A program made the translations under genes and the position numbers. A stretch of DNA of 64,000 nucleotides from Maratus speciosus (taxonomy: Eukaryota > Arthropoda > Arachnida > Araneae > Salticidae). The number at the start of each line of letters is the position of its first letter. Within the stretch, counting starts at the first letter, position 1. Positions 1 through 11,916 of this stretch are shown one piece after another. The stretch covers positions 319,110,283 to 319,174,282 of the forward strand of contig OZ010791.1 of assembly GCA_963932465.1 (NCBI GenBank). The letters run 5' to 3'. The notes beneath the pieces were generated by a model that saw nothing but the letters and a program-made list of their open reading frames with translations, searched no databases and was not told the DNA's origin.

Positions 1-2016
1 AAAAGAATGTCTTGCAGAAAAAATTGTCAAAATAGCAAGCGCCAGAAAATGTAGCTTTTAGTGTCTGGAATTGAATTCCAAGTTTTTATAATTTTAAAAT
101 CAGCATTTTTGCTTATTGCACTTTTAATTTTTGTTTAGTGATAATCTTCTAATTCTAAAATTTTCTGAGCCAATATTGAGCTAGATTCGGATAAATTAAG
201 TTATATTTCAATTTCTTCAATCTGTGTGACAATCACAACCAACCGAACTAATCGGATTCAAGTGACACAGACAACATCTATATTAATTAATGCATTTTGT
301 AAAATTCTATTATATTTTGATGAAAAACTTAAATCTATGCCGTGCCAAAAATAATCTGCAGCGTGCCACTTATGGCATGCGTGCCATAGGTTCGTCGTCC
401 CTGCCATACATGCTTAGGTGGCCCTAAATAACATTTATCAATTTCATGATCCATGTATACTTATGGGAGTTGCAGCGTGGACAGATGGACGGACAAATTG
501 AATGTATAAACACATTGTTAAAACTGATTGATCTTGGCAACACATTTAAAAAGGCTATCCAATTAAAATTTTTTATTTAAAATATTAAAGTATGGCATAT
601 ATAATGTTCTTATTTGTAATTCAGTTTTTATTTGGAACACATATATTTGAATTTATTTCAGAGAAACTTTTCAAACTTCATCCAATATCATCTAATTATC
701 TTTTGATTTCAGTATTCGTAATTTATTTTTCTCTCCATCTTTATCTATAGCTGAAATTTCCATTTATTTTCCTTCACATAACTGTTAAACAAGCAGTTCA
801 CGGTTGTGTATCTCTAATAATTCTTTAACATACTCTTTCTCTTCTTCCAAAAGTTAAGATAATGAGCCAATATATTTTACCGATAGGAGTCTTTTATCTA
901 AAGTTTCTCCATCTAATTTTTATCCATATTGTATTGGGACATGTTACTTTAACTTCTTTCGTAGCCTTTACAATTAGGTTAATTGGTGAGAAAATTTTTA
1001 ATTCTTCCTTCCAAGAATTTTTGGAGTTATGTTGAAGGCTTCACACATTTCAAAACACTTGATGAAAAGCACCTTTGTAAAAAGATTTTTTAATTTGCAA
1101 TTATCAGCTGATTCTTAGGTAGAATAAGAGACGGAGTTTAAAGAGCACGAAAAATCAACTTGATAAAATATAATTACTCTGGTATTTCTTTTCACTGGTC
1201 CGGTTATTTTTTATTCAATGTTTAAATGTGTTTATTTTTTATTAGACTTTTTCCTCAACACCGGCATTGATTTTGGAGCAAATACATCGTGACGCCAATA
1301 ACTATTCTTCTTCTTTTTAACCAAACATTGCTGTTAGGCTTCCAGTAGGGCATCATGATTGATATAGTCATATTGACATTTTTGAAAGATCGTGAATTCT
1401 CAGATTGGTAAATTAAAATTGGTTTTATCTTTTAGAATCAACCTCTACTTGCTGACAAAAGCAATTTATTTTATAATTCATTCGGTGGTTTTTGCCAAGG
1501 AAATGTTTTTTTTTTTTTTTACTTGATCTGATAAATGCTGTTTTAGGCATTTTCTACAACAATAACTCAGTTGTTTCGCTATTGTATACTTGGTGAGGTA
1601 GGTATTATCATTCATCTATTATCCTTGAAAAGCTAATAAGAAATTATGTCCTTCTACTATGTCAGCCCTAGCTGTCTTTACCTCTCTTTATTAAGGTTTA
1701 ACTATAGAATAATCCAAAATCGTTGACAAAAGCATACGTCATTAACGACTAGATTGTTTTTGTACATTCACTCAGATAAATAAGTGCGTTGTTAACTGAA
1801 CCCAACAATAACCAAAGTACAATAATACATAAAATTTAAAAAATCAAAAAACCCGACTGCGTAAAAAGCGAACTAATTAATTATTTCTCATCAATATGAA
1901 GCTATTTTTTATATTACTTACCTTTTTTTTTTATTTACTTGTATTGATGACTTTTAAGTTGTGTTTAATTATTAGTTCCTATCTACAAACACTCTTTTGA
2001 TGAGGCCTATAGATGT
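1..2016. other. AT-rich DNA without a recognisable gene
   Basis: No open frame of note and no protein motif is visible on either strand. Around 460-540 the minus strand carries a fragment of the dispersed repeat seen at 2500-2960 and 57280-58560, recognisable by its GTCCGTCCATCTGTCCACG-like block. The rest is AT-rich with short homopolymers, such as a T run near 1510. Confidence 0.5.
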
Positions 2017-2399
2017 CTATTATGAAGGTTAGAGTTACAGTAAAGGTAGCGATCCAAAGTACACAACTTCCAGGTTGTGTAATATTTAAACGGAGCTTCT
2101 GACTACAAAATGGTCAATGAAACATCGTCTTCATTTTGAAAGACCTATCCAATGATATGCCACTCAATAGGGTGCGTAATTTTTTTTTCGTCTCTACCGC
2201 CATTTTTTATTTTACGGCCGTCATTTTGAATTTATAAAAACAAAACCTATCCCATAACCACCGGAAGATTAAGACGAATCGATAGAGACCTCATTCATAA
2301 AAATCCATCCAGCCGTTGGGATGTTTCGAGGGTATAAAAAAATCCACATACATAGATACGCGTGAAACACATAACCCTTCTTTTCAGTCGGGTAAAAAG
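2017..2399 (+). repeat. LINE-like 3' tail fragment
   Basis: The segment ends with CAGTCGGGTAAAAAG after a block reading ATCCATCCAGCCGTT, a short purine-rich stretch and ACATAACCCTTCTTTTCAG. Tails of this kind (a 'Ccagccgtt...gataacccTCctttt...tcGGGTAAAAA' pattern) are common 3' ends of non-LTR retrotransposons in arthropod genomes. No reverse transcriptase is visible upstream, so this would be a severely 5'-truncated copy. The family is not assigned; the resemblance is from memory of the motif. Confidence 0.4.
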
Positions 2400-2499
2400 G
2401 ATTAAAAAACGCGGCCCCATGACGCCCTTTGAATTTTTTTCATGGCGCCCATTCGAATGATGTCTTTACCAGGAGTTTTTAAAATTCAAATTCATTTTA

Positions 2500-2960
2500 A
2501 AATATGCTTGTTTAAAATCATTAGGGTCCCATGTGATTTTCAACACTTTCCAACAAAGTTGAAAAGTGTTTATGCATTCGATTTGTCTGGCCGGCTGTCC
2601 GTCAGTCCGTCTGTCCACGCCCTAACTCCCGTAAATGTACTCAGATTTTCATGAAATTGATAAAGGTTATTCAGGATCATCAAAGCATGTTTCGTATTTT
2701 ATATGAAGTATGTAGGATTAATAGTTCAATTACAGGGGCACTCAAAAGTATTCCATTACATTATGCTATATGGGGAAAAATCGTTTGCAAAGTATTTTAA
2801 TGACATTACGCTATTTCAAATGTATTGAAACTGATATAAATCACTGAATTTCACTACGATCACATTAGAACAGGACATTCATGGCATTTTTTATTCATTT
2901 ACAGGGACACACAAAAGAAATCGGTTACAGTACTGTCTTTGAATCTATTCTTGACGTATG
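2500..2960 (+). repeat. Dispersed ~190-bp repeat family, copy 1
   Basis: Carries the blocks CTGTCCGTCAGTCCGTC, TTCAATTACAGGGGCACTC, TTACATTATG and GGGGAAAAATCGTTTGCA in that order, then a second TTTACAGGGACACAC block near 2900. The same order recurs at 6750-6900, 9790-10000 and in tandem at 57280-58560. No coding capacity is evident; the small frames here are by-products of the repeat. Confidence 0.55.
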
Positions 2961-3639
2961 ATTTTTTTCTTTCTTGTTTATTGTAAAAGATGTTAAATTT
3001 TTGGCTCCTTTCGCTACAAAATATTTGATAGACATCTCTCTCAGGAAATTGTAATGATAAAGTTAATATGCTTTTTTGTTTTTTCTGCAATTATTTTTCA
3101 TGTCAAACTTTGCATACTAAGGTGCCTTAATTTTACATTGTAATGTGTCTGTGCATCTTATAAGAAACCTCCACATAATTGCTCCATACCAGGGTTGCCA
3201 GTATGACCTTTTTTATTCAGAAGATTCGAATTCACTCTAGAAATTCCGTATAGTAATTTTTGCTTTGTTTAATGACAGACATTTTAAGCTTACATAAAGT
3301 AAAAATTCTTCCTTCGGAATTTTTGGGAAAGAACGGAGTCAAAACTGGCAAACCTGCGCCTTACCAGAGTGAGGTAATATCTATATATATATTTCTCTTA
3401 CGTAGAGCAAAAAAAGGTTGTATTTGAAGCTTGCTATTTGGCAACAGCCTCAGTGACGATTCTCAGTGGTTAAGTTACGGTCACATGTCCCAACCAACTT
3501 CGCAAATCAAAATCCTGTCATAATCTCTCTTTTAACACAAACCGTTTGAGATATGCATGAATTGCAATTGCTATTGGTCCGTTTTACGGTGGCGTGAGGA
3601 ATTCAGCGAATCAGCTTTTTGATCAAAGATTGTGTCTCA

Positions 3640-4450
3640 GACCTATCAGACATCTGACACTAACATGCCATCTAAATGTAAACGGCGTCAATTTCCAGTT
3701 CGCTTAGCTTTCTCAATGATCATCAACCAGCCACAAGGCCAAACTTTTGATAAACGCATTTTCGTTTACATTTTCAACAAAATTTTCAGTTACTTTTTTA
3801 TGAATTATTTTTTATTTCAAAAATTTGTAAATTTCATAATGTTAAAATGTTTTAGACCCATTGACAGCACCACCTAAATGCATTTTATTTACATTTTCGA
3901 CTAAGTTTTGCATGACTTTTTATACATTAAAAATATTTGTAAATTTCATATGTAGCTTGCTCGGATCGAGTAGCGGCACAACTAAAAATATTTTTTATTA
4001 TGTTTTCACTAAGGTTATTATTACTAAGGTTCACTAAGGTTACTAAGGTTATTTATTAATTCTGTTTCCAAGATTTTTTAATACATTTTTATTTAGATTT
4101 TCAACAAAGTTTTCCATTACTTTTTTATACATTAAAAATATTTGTAAATTTAATACATTATAATGATTTATGATAGCACTCATTCTGACTAGAGTTGATA
4201 CAAATAGTGGCAAGCGAGCTGGGATCGTGTAGCGATTCCAGTTGGCGAGCGGGTTGGCGAGGTGGGTTGGCAAGCGTTAGCGACCAGAAGGCTGAGCCCC
4301 CTAGTCGTTTTATGTTTCGATGCATGTAAAAATGGCGCTCTTGAAGGTTTGTCGCTAGATGGGGTGCGCCCGCGCTTACTAAAAGATTGGACAGCCCTGC
4401 ATTATGTAATGTTATCTGTAGCCTTTAGTTTTATAATATTTATCGAGAAT
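3640..4450. repeat. Diverged tandem copies of a ~120-200 bp unit with a GC-richer edge
   Basis: Three copies of a unit starting TTTTCAACAAARTTTT and continuing through ATTTGTAAATTT begin near 3774, 3895 and 4098. Around 4010-4055 the short motif ACTAAGGTT is repeated four times. The segment 4190-4420 is GC-richer and contains 'GGCGAGCGGGTTGGCGAG'-like repetition, but no protein motif. It looks like repeat debris. Confidence 0.4.
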
Positions 4451-4454
4451 TAAA

Positions 4455-6640
4455 AATAAATTAAGACTATATATATTTGCTTTTATCAATTTCAATGTTT
4501 ATTCATAGAAAAGATGATGCAAAAAAATATATGTATATAATTTAATTTTTTTTTATAAAGTGCTTAATAATGCGTCAGCAGAATACATTCATTTTTAGGA
4601 ATGTACAATACAATTGTGAGTTTCTGCGGAATTTTATAAAAAATAAGTCTGCATTTCTCTGCATAATTTTATTTAAACTAATAATAATATTATATTATAT
4701 ATTTTATTAAACAAAAGCATAATAAATGGCCTAGTAAATTTTTAAGCATTTATTAACATTTAAGTAAAATGTATATATTTTTTATTAAACAAAATTCTAA
4801 GAACATTCCTTTTTTCTAAAAAAAGGCTTAGAAGTTCAAAATACATAAATGATGATACGTTTCCTCGCAAATAAAATAAAAGGAGAAAGAATAAATCATA
4901 AACCTTATAATAAACAAATATTTCATCATTATTATAATGAAATACTAGCGTTTATTCTTTTCGAAGTCGTGATTTATCATTCAAATTATAATATAAGAAC
5001 ATGTAAATTCTAAAGAGAGAATGTTCGACAAAATCAATTAATAAAAATTACGTAATCAATAAAGCAGCATCTGTTTCTTGTCATTCGAAATCTGTCTCGT
5101 GTATTTGACCATTGAATGCGCTGTTAATATTTTTTATAAGAAATTTCTTTTTGTTTATGTACATTTTCCGATTCGAGATGTTTCAGTTTGGAAAATTGTT
5201 TTAACAAGTAATATTTCTTTAGACGATTTTCCTGTTTTATGTTTTACTTTATACAAACAAGATATTTATCTTTTATGAATTTTATATATTAGAGTTGAAT
5301 CATTTTATACTGCTAAACATTATTTTGATGTATGTATGTATACTTATGTAAAAGTTAAACATTCAACAATTGTATTAAAAAAAGCGAGTTACAATTTGCA
5401 GTAATACATCGCAATATATCGCAGTAACTTTCTAATAAGGTAGAATAATTAAATTGCAAAATGTGTATGCAAAATGACTCTGCGTTCTGAATATATTCTG
5501 AACCTCGGTTAAGAACTTTTAAAAGAAGACCACGCAGATCTTGGTTTGTCTGCAAAGTTGCTACCACAAACCTTGAAAATGGCAAATCTGTTCTGAACGG
5601 TATTTTATTCTTAAGAGAAACTTAATCCCCCTTATTGTTTATATATTTGGCCCCTTTTGTTCGTAAAATACATGCTTTTTAGAGAAAACGCTAAATAACA
5701 TGAATTCTTTTTTTTCTGACCGCCATTAATAGGAAAATACAATAAATGCACATGTGAGAGAAATCTCTAAAATTGATAACTAATGTAAAACAGCTAGTTT
5801 CCCAAACGCATTCTAATGATGTGGGGTTTTATTATACATGTAAAATAATGAATTTTCAAATAAAAGTTAGCTAAAATACTAAAAATATTTTGGCACATTT
5901 TCTTAGTATGGAAAAATTGTAAGCAGGAATTTTTGACTGACTACAAATTCGCACTCATAAAGATGATAAAAGCTTTGCAAGTCTCTTGTCACAAGTACAA
6001 TCGAATGATTGGACAAGCATTGTGTCAGTAATAGAATTTCTGGGGACCCAGAAAGCAGAGGATTATCGGAAATTTAACTTTTAGACACTTTTAATGTAGG
6101 AAAAATATCGTCTCCGAAGGGCACAAACTGACCTGCTGTCGCAACTTATTTTGAAAGGGTTAAAATTCATATTTTTGAAAGCCGATTGCAATTACAAAAA
6201 GAAAAAAGATCACATATTTTCAAATGTATATTTTATTAACCTATACCAGCAAAATTGCACCATATGTAAGCGATGCCGTGTAGAAGAAACAGAGAACTGC
6301 GTAAATGGTCCATTTTTAATTTTTTAAAGGGTTAACATTTGCGGTTTTACAAACTGATCAAGGTATTTAAGATATAATAGTATGACCTTTCATAATATGT
6401 TTTACTAAATGGTTTGGCCAATGACCATTATAAAGAACGAGAAACAAATCTCTAAATCTTCTTCTTTCCGTTCTTCATTTTCATCCGGGTATGTAAATTG
6501 AGTTCTGGGCAGTCGCGATCACTCGGAAGGAAAGACATTATTTTTATAGAACAGTTCTTGCTGGCTTTTAATTAATATTTCGACTAATTATCAGAAATTT
6601 AAAATTCTGAGTCTCAGGTGCCCCAGGATAGACGTTGGTC
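4455..6640. other. AT-rich DNA without a supported gene
   Basis: Very AT-rich. A 76-codon minus-strand open stretch at 5585-5355 has ordinary-looking amino acid composition, but no recognisable domain, no convincing splice sites and a stop codon just upstream. I do not call it a gene. Confidence 0.4.
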
Positions 6641-6659
6641 TAATACTCACCCAAATTTC

Positions 6660-6920
6660 AGCCTTCTACGTGCGATAGCTTTTCCTAGAGAACTCACAGA
6701 CACAGACACACAGACCGAACTTTTTTTCATTAGTGTAGATTGCCGTGTAATATAGCACGATCACTGTTGAGAGTATGTAGTGTTTACAATTCGTTTACAG
6801 GAGCAGTCAAAAGCACATTATCTTACGTTCATTGGAAAAAATTTCATTTCAAGTAAAGTTTAAAGATGTTGCACCAATTCAAAAAATAAAATTTATATTC
6901 AGTTATAAGGTGCAATTATA
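6660..6920 (+). repeat. Dispersed repeat family, copy 2 (diverged)
   Basis: Preceded by a CA-rich ACAGACACAGACACACAG stretch. Its block TTCGTTTACAGGAGCAGTC, followed by a degenerate TTATCTTACG, matches the order seen in the copy at 2500-2960. More decayed than the others. Confidence 0.35.
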
Positions 6921-6942
6921 AAACATGTATTCTCTAGAGTAT

Positions 6943-6968
6943 GGGGCTGTTCAAATATTACGTAAGCA
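6943..6968 (+). repeat. Left terminal inverted repeat of the 2.8-kb element
   Basis: Begins GGGGCTGTTCAAATATTACG and continues TAAGCA. It pairs with 9741-9766 on the other strand with a single T/C difference at the sixth base. Confidence 0.7.
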
Positions 6969-7127
6969 TGTTTTACGCAATTTTTGACGCAACACCTCCC
7001 CCCTTGTCAGCAAAAATAAGCAAATCGCAAACCCCCCTTAATAATTACGTAAGAAAATTGCAAGCCCCCCCCCCCCCCAATCACCACCTTTTTTTAACAG
7101 TAATAATTTAATTAAAAAAATTAGGAC

Positions 7128-7531
7128 TTACGTATTTTATGGAAGAAACGCCACTCTCCTGAACCCGTCGAAACGCGTCGTAAACGCCGCGGTAAAACTC
7201 CTCAAATTAGCCCGAATAAACTTAAAAATATCGTAATCGCTGCACCCGTTGTAAACGCAGCATCCGTCGGAACACTACTTTTGTCGAGAGCGTCACATTA
7301 ACATAACTTTAATCAAAGTTTTCTGAGCTGAGTAGGATGCCTTGTTTTTAATATCTTAAGATGTCTGAAGTTTTATTTAAAACATTTAAATCCGATTTTA
7401 AATATTTTTATGAATTTTTAAATTAAGGAAACTCAGTTGGTATTTAAAAAAAATCGTAAACGCCGCACTTGGAAAAAAATTAACTTTTAAACTCGTAAAT
7501 GGCGCAGCGTTTCTTCCATAAAATACGGTAA
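7128..7531. mobile_element. 404-bp MITE with ~24-bp inverted ends
   Basis: The left end (7128-7151) contains GTATTTTATGGAAGAAACGC. The complement of 7507-7531 reads the same, with one extra C after TTA. The internal sequence is rich in CGTAAACGCCGC-like words and has no coding frame. Non-autonomous, and nested inside the 2.8-kb element. Target duplication not identified. Confidence 0.7.
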
Positions 7532-7679
7532 TTCAAATTAAAAAAAAAAAAAAAAAAACTCTACTCGACTTAAAAAAATAATAAAAAAAAAATGCTTGTT
7601 TTATTTCCTTACAATTCTATTTAAGAAAATTTCTTGAAGAACTTAGCCGTTTGTAAAATTAATTTGAACATGCCCATAT

Positions 7680-9201
7680 CTATTCCGATGCTGACCACGG
7701 TTGCTCAAGCCATTTTTCCATATCTGTTATGATAATGGTTTCCAGTTTTACTTGATTATCTTCATCGATTTCTTTTCGGATGCAGCCTTCATCAACTTCA
7801 TGTTCATTGATCCACTCAACATCTTCCATATCTTCCACGAATTTTACGACGCACATAAGTTCATTTGCTCGACGAGCAGCAATTCTCAATAGTCGTATAA
7901 GGCAGGCCTTCTCGCTTTTTTCACTGTGTTGAATTTTTTTGTGTGTGTCTGTTTGATGACTTCTGAGCTGCATGACATTGGCCACAGCTTCCACGAGTTC
8001 TTACTGATAATTGCAACTTTATGCAAGGGCAAAAATAATCATACGGCATCTTTAAAAATCCCTTTGCTGTAATATTCGGATTTGAGGCCAGACGGAGACT
8101 TAAATCTATAAATCCCCCCTCCTCACTTGTAATTTAATAATGATGTCATTTGACGATTGTATCATTTTAATTGGACGAGGAATAAATCGTCCTTTTAATA
8201 TACGAAATAATCCACTGCGTGCTGGAGAGCAACAATTCTTTTCTTCGCATTTTACAATTTGCAGCAAGTATTGACTTTCTTGTACTTCAAATACCAATCC
8301 AAGTCATAACCGAGTCTGGTTCGCCTGAATCAAAATATGTGGCAGTAACAGGATAACCGCCAATGTTTAAGATAGTAGTAGAAGTATAAGACACATTGTT
8401 TTCAATCCAATTGGATTACATTCATTTTTAGTAAGGTACAAAATTTGAAAACAGAAGATTATCTGCTACAAAACTTAACATATTTTTAATTTTTTTCGCC
8501 CATGGATGCACGCCATATAAACGAAGTTACATCCAAATCGGTTCATAAATACGCCTTTTATCGCGTGACAAAATTCAGGACGTTTCAAAATGTCAGCCAC
8601 GCTAGAAATTCAAAATGCTATAACTCAGCCATTTTTTAAGATATAGACGAAACAAAAACTGCTCCGAAATCTTTGTATAAAGGTCAAATACATAAGAAAA
8701 AAATATTTTTCAATTTTTAATTTTTTGGTACCACATTTCAAGTTTTAAATTTTTTAAAAAATTTTAAATGGCCGCCATTTATTAAAAAGTAATAACTCAT
8801 TTTTTGACATTTCCTTGGTCTTTATTTATTGCAATACTGACCATGTTTCGCCAAGGCAACCCGGTCATTTTATCTTATCTATCTTTTTCCAATTTTTAAA
8901 AGTAATTATGTAAACTTAAAGTTATGATAAAATATATTTAAAATTTTAAGAATGAATTGATTATAATTACCTTTATAAAATAATCAAGAAAGACTGATTT
9001 CTTTTTGGTTGCCTTACGCAGTTCGTTCTCCGTCCTTTTTAGCACCAATACCTCTAACTCTTTGTCAGTTTTAGAACACTTTTTGTACTGCCACCACACA
9101 TCATTAATTTTAGATTGGATATCCTTCAAAGGTTTATCTGATGTAGACTTTTTGAAACATTCAAAAAGTTTTTTATACAAGATTTCTCGAAATGAAGACA
9201 T
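7680..9201 (-). pseudogene. Decayed gene of an unclassified, mobile-element-linked zinc-finger protein
   Basis: Pieces in order on the minus strand. (1) 9201-8971 is a 77-codon first exon starting MSSFREIL, lysine-rich and ending in KKKSVFLDYF. It finishes at an AAG/GTAATT splice donor, phase 0. (2) About 8398-8300 reads TTILNIGGYPVTATYF. (3) 8297-8106 contains YLLQIVKC, then CCSPARSGLF and GRFIPRPIKM. (4) 8104-7922, after a frameshift, reads LSLRLASNPN, MPYDYFCPC and SCGQCH, with a histidine pair that suggests a zinc finger. (5) 7994-7680, in another frame, has IRLLRIAARRANELM, DVEWINEHEVDEG and a tail DMEKWLEQPWS before the stop. This motif order resembles a family of uncharacterised proteins I recall from cnidarian, mollusc and arthropod genomes; that recall is unverified. 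At least two frameshifts and a repeat insertion between pieces 1 and 2 make it non-functional. No DDE catalytic core is seen. Confidence 0.55.
8510..8790 (-). repeat. Single inverted copy of the 326-bp repeat
   Basis: Read on the minus strand it contains, in order, AATGGCGGCCATTT, the long A/T block, TATGTATTTGACC, AAAATGGCTGAGTTATAGC, the GCTGACATTTTGAAACG block and GAACCGATTTGGATG. These are in the unit order of the array at 37360-38800, read from the GGCGGCC block. It lies inside the 2.8-kb element, just where the first coding exon is separated from the rest. Confidence 0.75.
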
Positions 9202-9740
9202 ATTTCCGATTTCATTTATTTTAAACACCATTACACTACAGTACTGAGAGGTTTTCAAAACTCACGAGACACCAGACAGTAGAGCAGTCGGTCACTATGG
9301 TTATGTGGTTCGACCACTTAGCAGAGGAGGGGTGGGAGTAAAGAAGATGGAATTTTACTTATGTTTTGGAAACTGCCCCAGAAAACTCGTATTTCACAAT
9401 ACAATATATCCCATCGGTCCATTCAATTCTATTTCTATTCTATTCTCACAATTGGAAATAGTAGTAAGTTCTCAGTGATAATAAGCCCTCATGCATCAAA
9501 CATGAATAGTCACATCTAGATAAAAGAGATCGTTTATGTTTTCTTTGTGCGGTCAAAATAGCTGACATCAGAACTTCAAGTTTAATATTCTTTTGCTATT
9601 TCTTTTTTTCAATTTGAAATTTTTAATTTTTTTTTTTTACATGAGATTTTGAAAATGTCTTACGTAAGCATCATTCAAACCCCCTTCTCCCCCTTGTCAG
9701 CAAAAATAAGCAAATCGCTAATCCCCTCCCTCCTTCTAGG

Positions 9741-9766
9741 TGCTTACGTAATATTTGAACGGCCCC
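9741..9766 (-). repeat. Right terminal inverted repeat of the 2.8-kb element
   Basis: Plus-strand sequence TGCTTACGTAATATTTGAAC followed by GGCCCC; its complement matches 6943-6968. It is preceded by a pyrimidine-rich CCCTCCCTCCTTC stretch. Confidence 0.7.
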
Positions 9767-9779
9767 TATGGGGGTGTAG

Positions 9780-10010
9780 CAATTATTATTGAATTACATG
9801 GAAACATAAAATAATAATTGCATAATGGCATACGGGGAAAATCTGTTTGCAGATTATTTTAATTATGCTTCAATATTTCAAATATAATCAAATTGATGTA
9901 CATTTATGAGATTTACTAAAACATAATTTCTGTAGAATATAATGTGCAAATAATTTATCATTCATTTACAGAGCCACACAAAAGATTTTGGAAACTGTAC
10001 TATATTCGAA
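9780..10010 (+). repeat. Dispersed repeat family, copy 3
   Basis: Has ATAATGGCATACGGGGAAAA, CTGTTTGCAGATTATTTTAA, CAATATTTCAAATATAATC and TTTACAGAGCCACAC in the family order (compare 2700-2930 and 57500-58400). Confidence 0.55.
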
Positions 10011-10569
10011 TTATTGTCTATGAGATATAATTGCGGGATTTGCGGTTCCAATTTATCTGTTTTAAAGTTTATTTAAATGTTTATATACTACGGGGTGTGT
10101 ATAAATTCTATAGAACATATACAACTCTGCATAAATGAATTCGTAAGCATTACTGTGTATAAGTGGTAATTTCTTAAAGGTGGTGTTGTTTCAGGTTATG
10201 CAATTTCAAGATGAACTAAAATTAGTATCCAAAGAGATTTTCGCAGAAATTAAATAAAATCATATACAGGTCCCAACAAAGAGCTCGATACACGGTCACG
10301 TATGTGTGAAAATTTCTGCAAAAAATTATTACTGTAGTTTAACCGTGTTTTAGCCTCAATGAAACTTTAGCTTAATGCGTGGTTTGTATAGTATGTTTTC
10401 GTCTATTTGTAAAAAATGCTGATGGTGAATTTTCAACCCATTATTCATTTCCTTACTAAACAAAATTGTAGCATACTATGTAGAACATATGCAAACATAT
10501 AGATCAAATTGAGTGTTGCACAAAAAAATTGAAGTACTTTTCGGGAACTTTTATTACTGAAAGCTGGTT

Positions 10570-11770
10570 TTAAAGGGTGTTATGAGGTTTTAGCCAACAG
10601 AATATAAAAGACGGAGAGCCCGTAGTTTCTATATGTATGTACGTAATTATGTATGTATGTACGTAATACGATAACTCTTGATACAAATGTCCAATTTGAT
10701 TCAAATTTTTGATAATGGTTCATTCTGATAAGACTGACTAGTTTTCGGGGTTCATTGGATAACTGAAAAGAGGGGGAATGGGCGCTAATCTCCCCATTAA
10801 TTTAGATAAATGGAGAATTTAATTTAGACAAATGGAGCTTTTCCATACAGAATTATCCGATTTGCTTCGATTTTGGTATGTCGGTTTATTCTGATAAGAA
10901 GCTTCCCTAATTAGATTTGAAGATTCACAAGTTAAGCATAAAGGAGGGAAATGGGAAAGATAATCCCCCCCCCCCTTTAATTTAGCTAAATGGTTTTTTT
11001 TTTTTTTTGTCGATTTCTTTATTTTTCGAGAGGAATTGTTCTTTGAATTCAGAGTATAATATTCAGTGAATGGCCTGTGGGCTAAGTACCATGAGTTTAA
11101 CTAGGTACTTTTCCTTTTATTAGCTCATAATCTATCAAAACCTGAGAGCTAATGTGCCCGCAGGTTGTGTTGTACGTACGTATGTATGTATGTACGTACG
11201 TGACGCGATAGCTCTTGATAGAAATATCCGATTTTCTTCAAATTTTGGATATAGGTTCATTCTAATAAGGCGCTTGGCTGATTAGTGTTGGAGGTTAAGT
11301 GGTTAAGTATAAAGGGGGGCACGTAGGCTAATCCCCTTGATTTAGATAAATGGGTTTTTCATGCAGAATTATCCGATCTGCTCCAATTTATATACCGTTT
11401 TATTTTTATAAGGCTTTTCTCTGATTAGATTTGTAGGTTGATTTGTTAAGTATAAAAAGTGTTTGGGGGCTAATCCCGTCCTTTAATATAAATAGATAGG
11501 TTTTCCATGCAGAATTATCCGATTTGCTTCAAATTTGGTATACCGGTTTATTCTGATAAAGGCCTTCCCTGATTAGATTTAGTCGTTCATTTGTTAAGTA
11601 TAAAGAAGGCAAATGAAGGAGCTAACCCCCAACCCTTTAATTTAGCTAAATGGGTTTAATTGTCCATTTCTTTATTTTTCGAGGGTTTTTCTTAAAATAA
11701 GAGTATAATATACAATTAGTGGGAATAGCCTGTGAGCTCAATGCCATCAGTTTAACGGGGCATTTTTCTT
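10570..11770 (+). repeat. Two ~650-bp tandem copies built from ~165-bp subunits
   Basis: Each copy opens with a GTATGTAC-type microsatellite (10640-10665 and 11172-11203), then CGATARCTCTTGATA. Subunits follow containing CATGCAGAATTATCCGATT, GGTTTATTCTGATAA and TTTAATTTAGCTAAATGG. Each closes with ARTTTAACNRGGYAYTTTTC (near 11093 and 11749). The layout suggests duplication of an already repetitive unit. No protein is encoded. Confidence 0.6.
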
Positions 11771-11916
11771 TTTATTTTAAATGTTTACTTAAGTATCTTA
11801 TATACCTTATTAAACAGTGAAGTATTTTAAACTATTCTGGAAGCGTTTGAAAGGGCCTCATAACCTATTCTTAACGCATGATTTTTCTTTCTTACCTTTA
11901 TTGGTATGACAGTTTA

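Larger units (their letters stand above)
6943..9766 (-). mobile_element. 2.8-kb TIR element with a decayed unclassified gene
   Basis: The outer ends are inverted copies: GGGGCTGTTCAAATATTACG at 6943, continuing TAAGCA, against the complement of a block ending CGGCCCC at 9766. That is about 26 bases with one mismatch. Both sides are flanked by TAT (6940-6942 and 9767-9769), a possible 3-bp target duplication. The minus strand inside carries pieces of one coding sequence running from 9201 to 7680. A MITE (7128-7531) and a fragment of the 326-bp repeat (8510-8790) lie within. One complication: the block CTTGTCAGCAAAAATAAGC lies near both ends in the same orientation. The two ends could therefore be two truncated copies of a short MITE of the same family rather than the termini of one element. 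Superfamily not assigned. Confidence 0.5.

Noticed and set aside
4010..4055. Telomere-like repeat
   Set aside because: The word is ACTAAGGTT, not the arthropod TTAGG, and there are only four copies.
5355..5585. Minus-strand 76-codon frame
   Set aside because: Protein-like composition but no motif, no acceptor or donor pair and a stop directly upstream.
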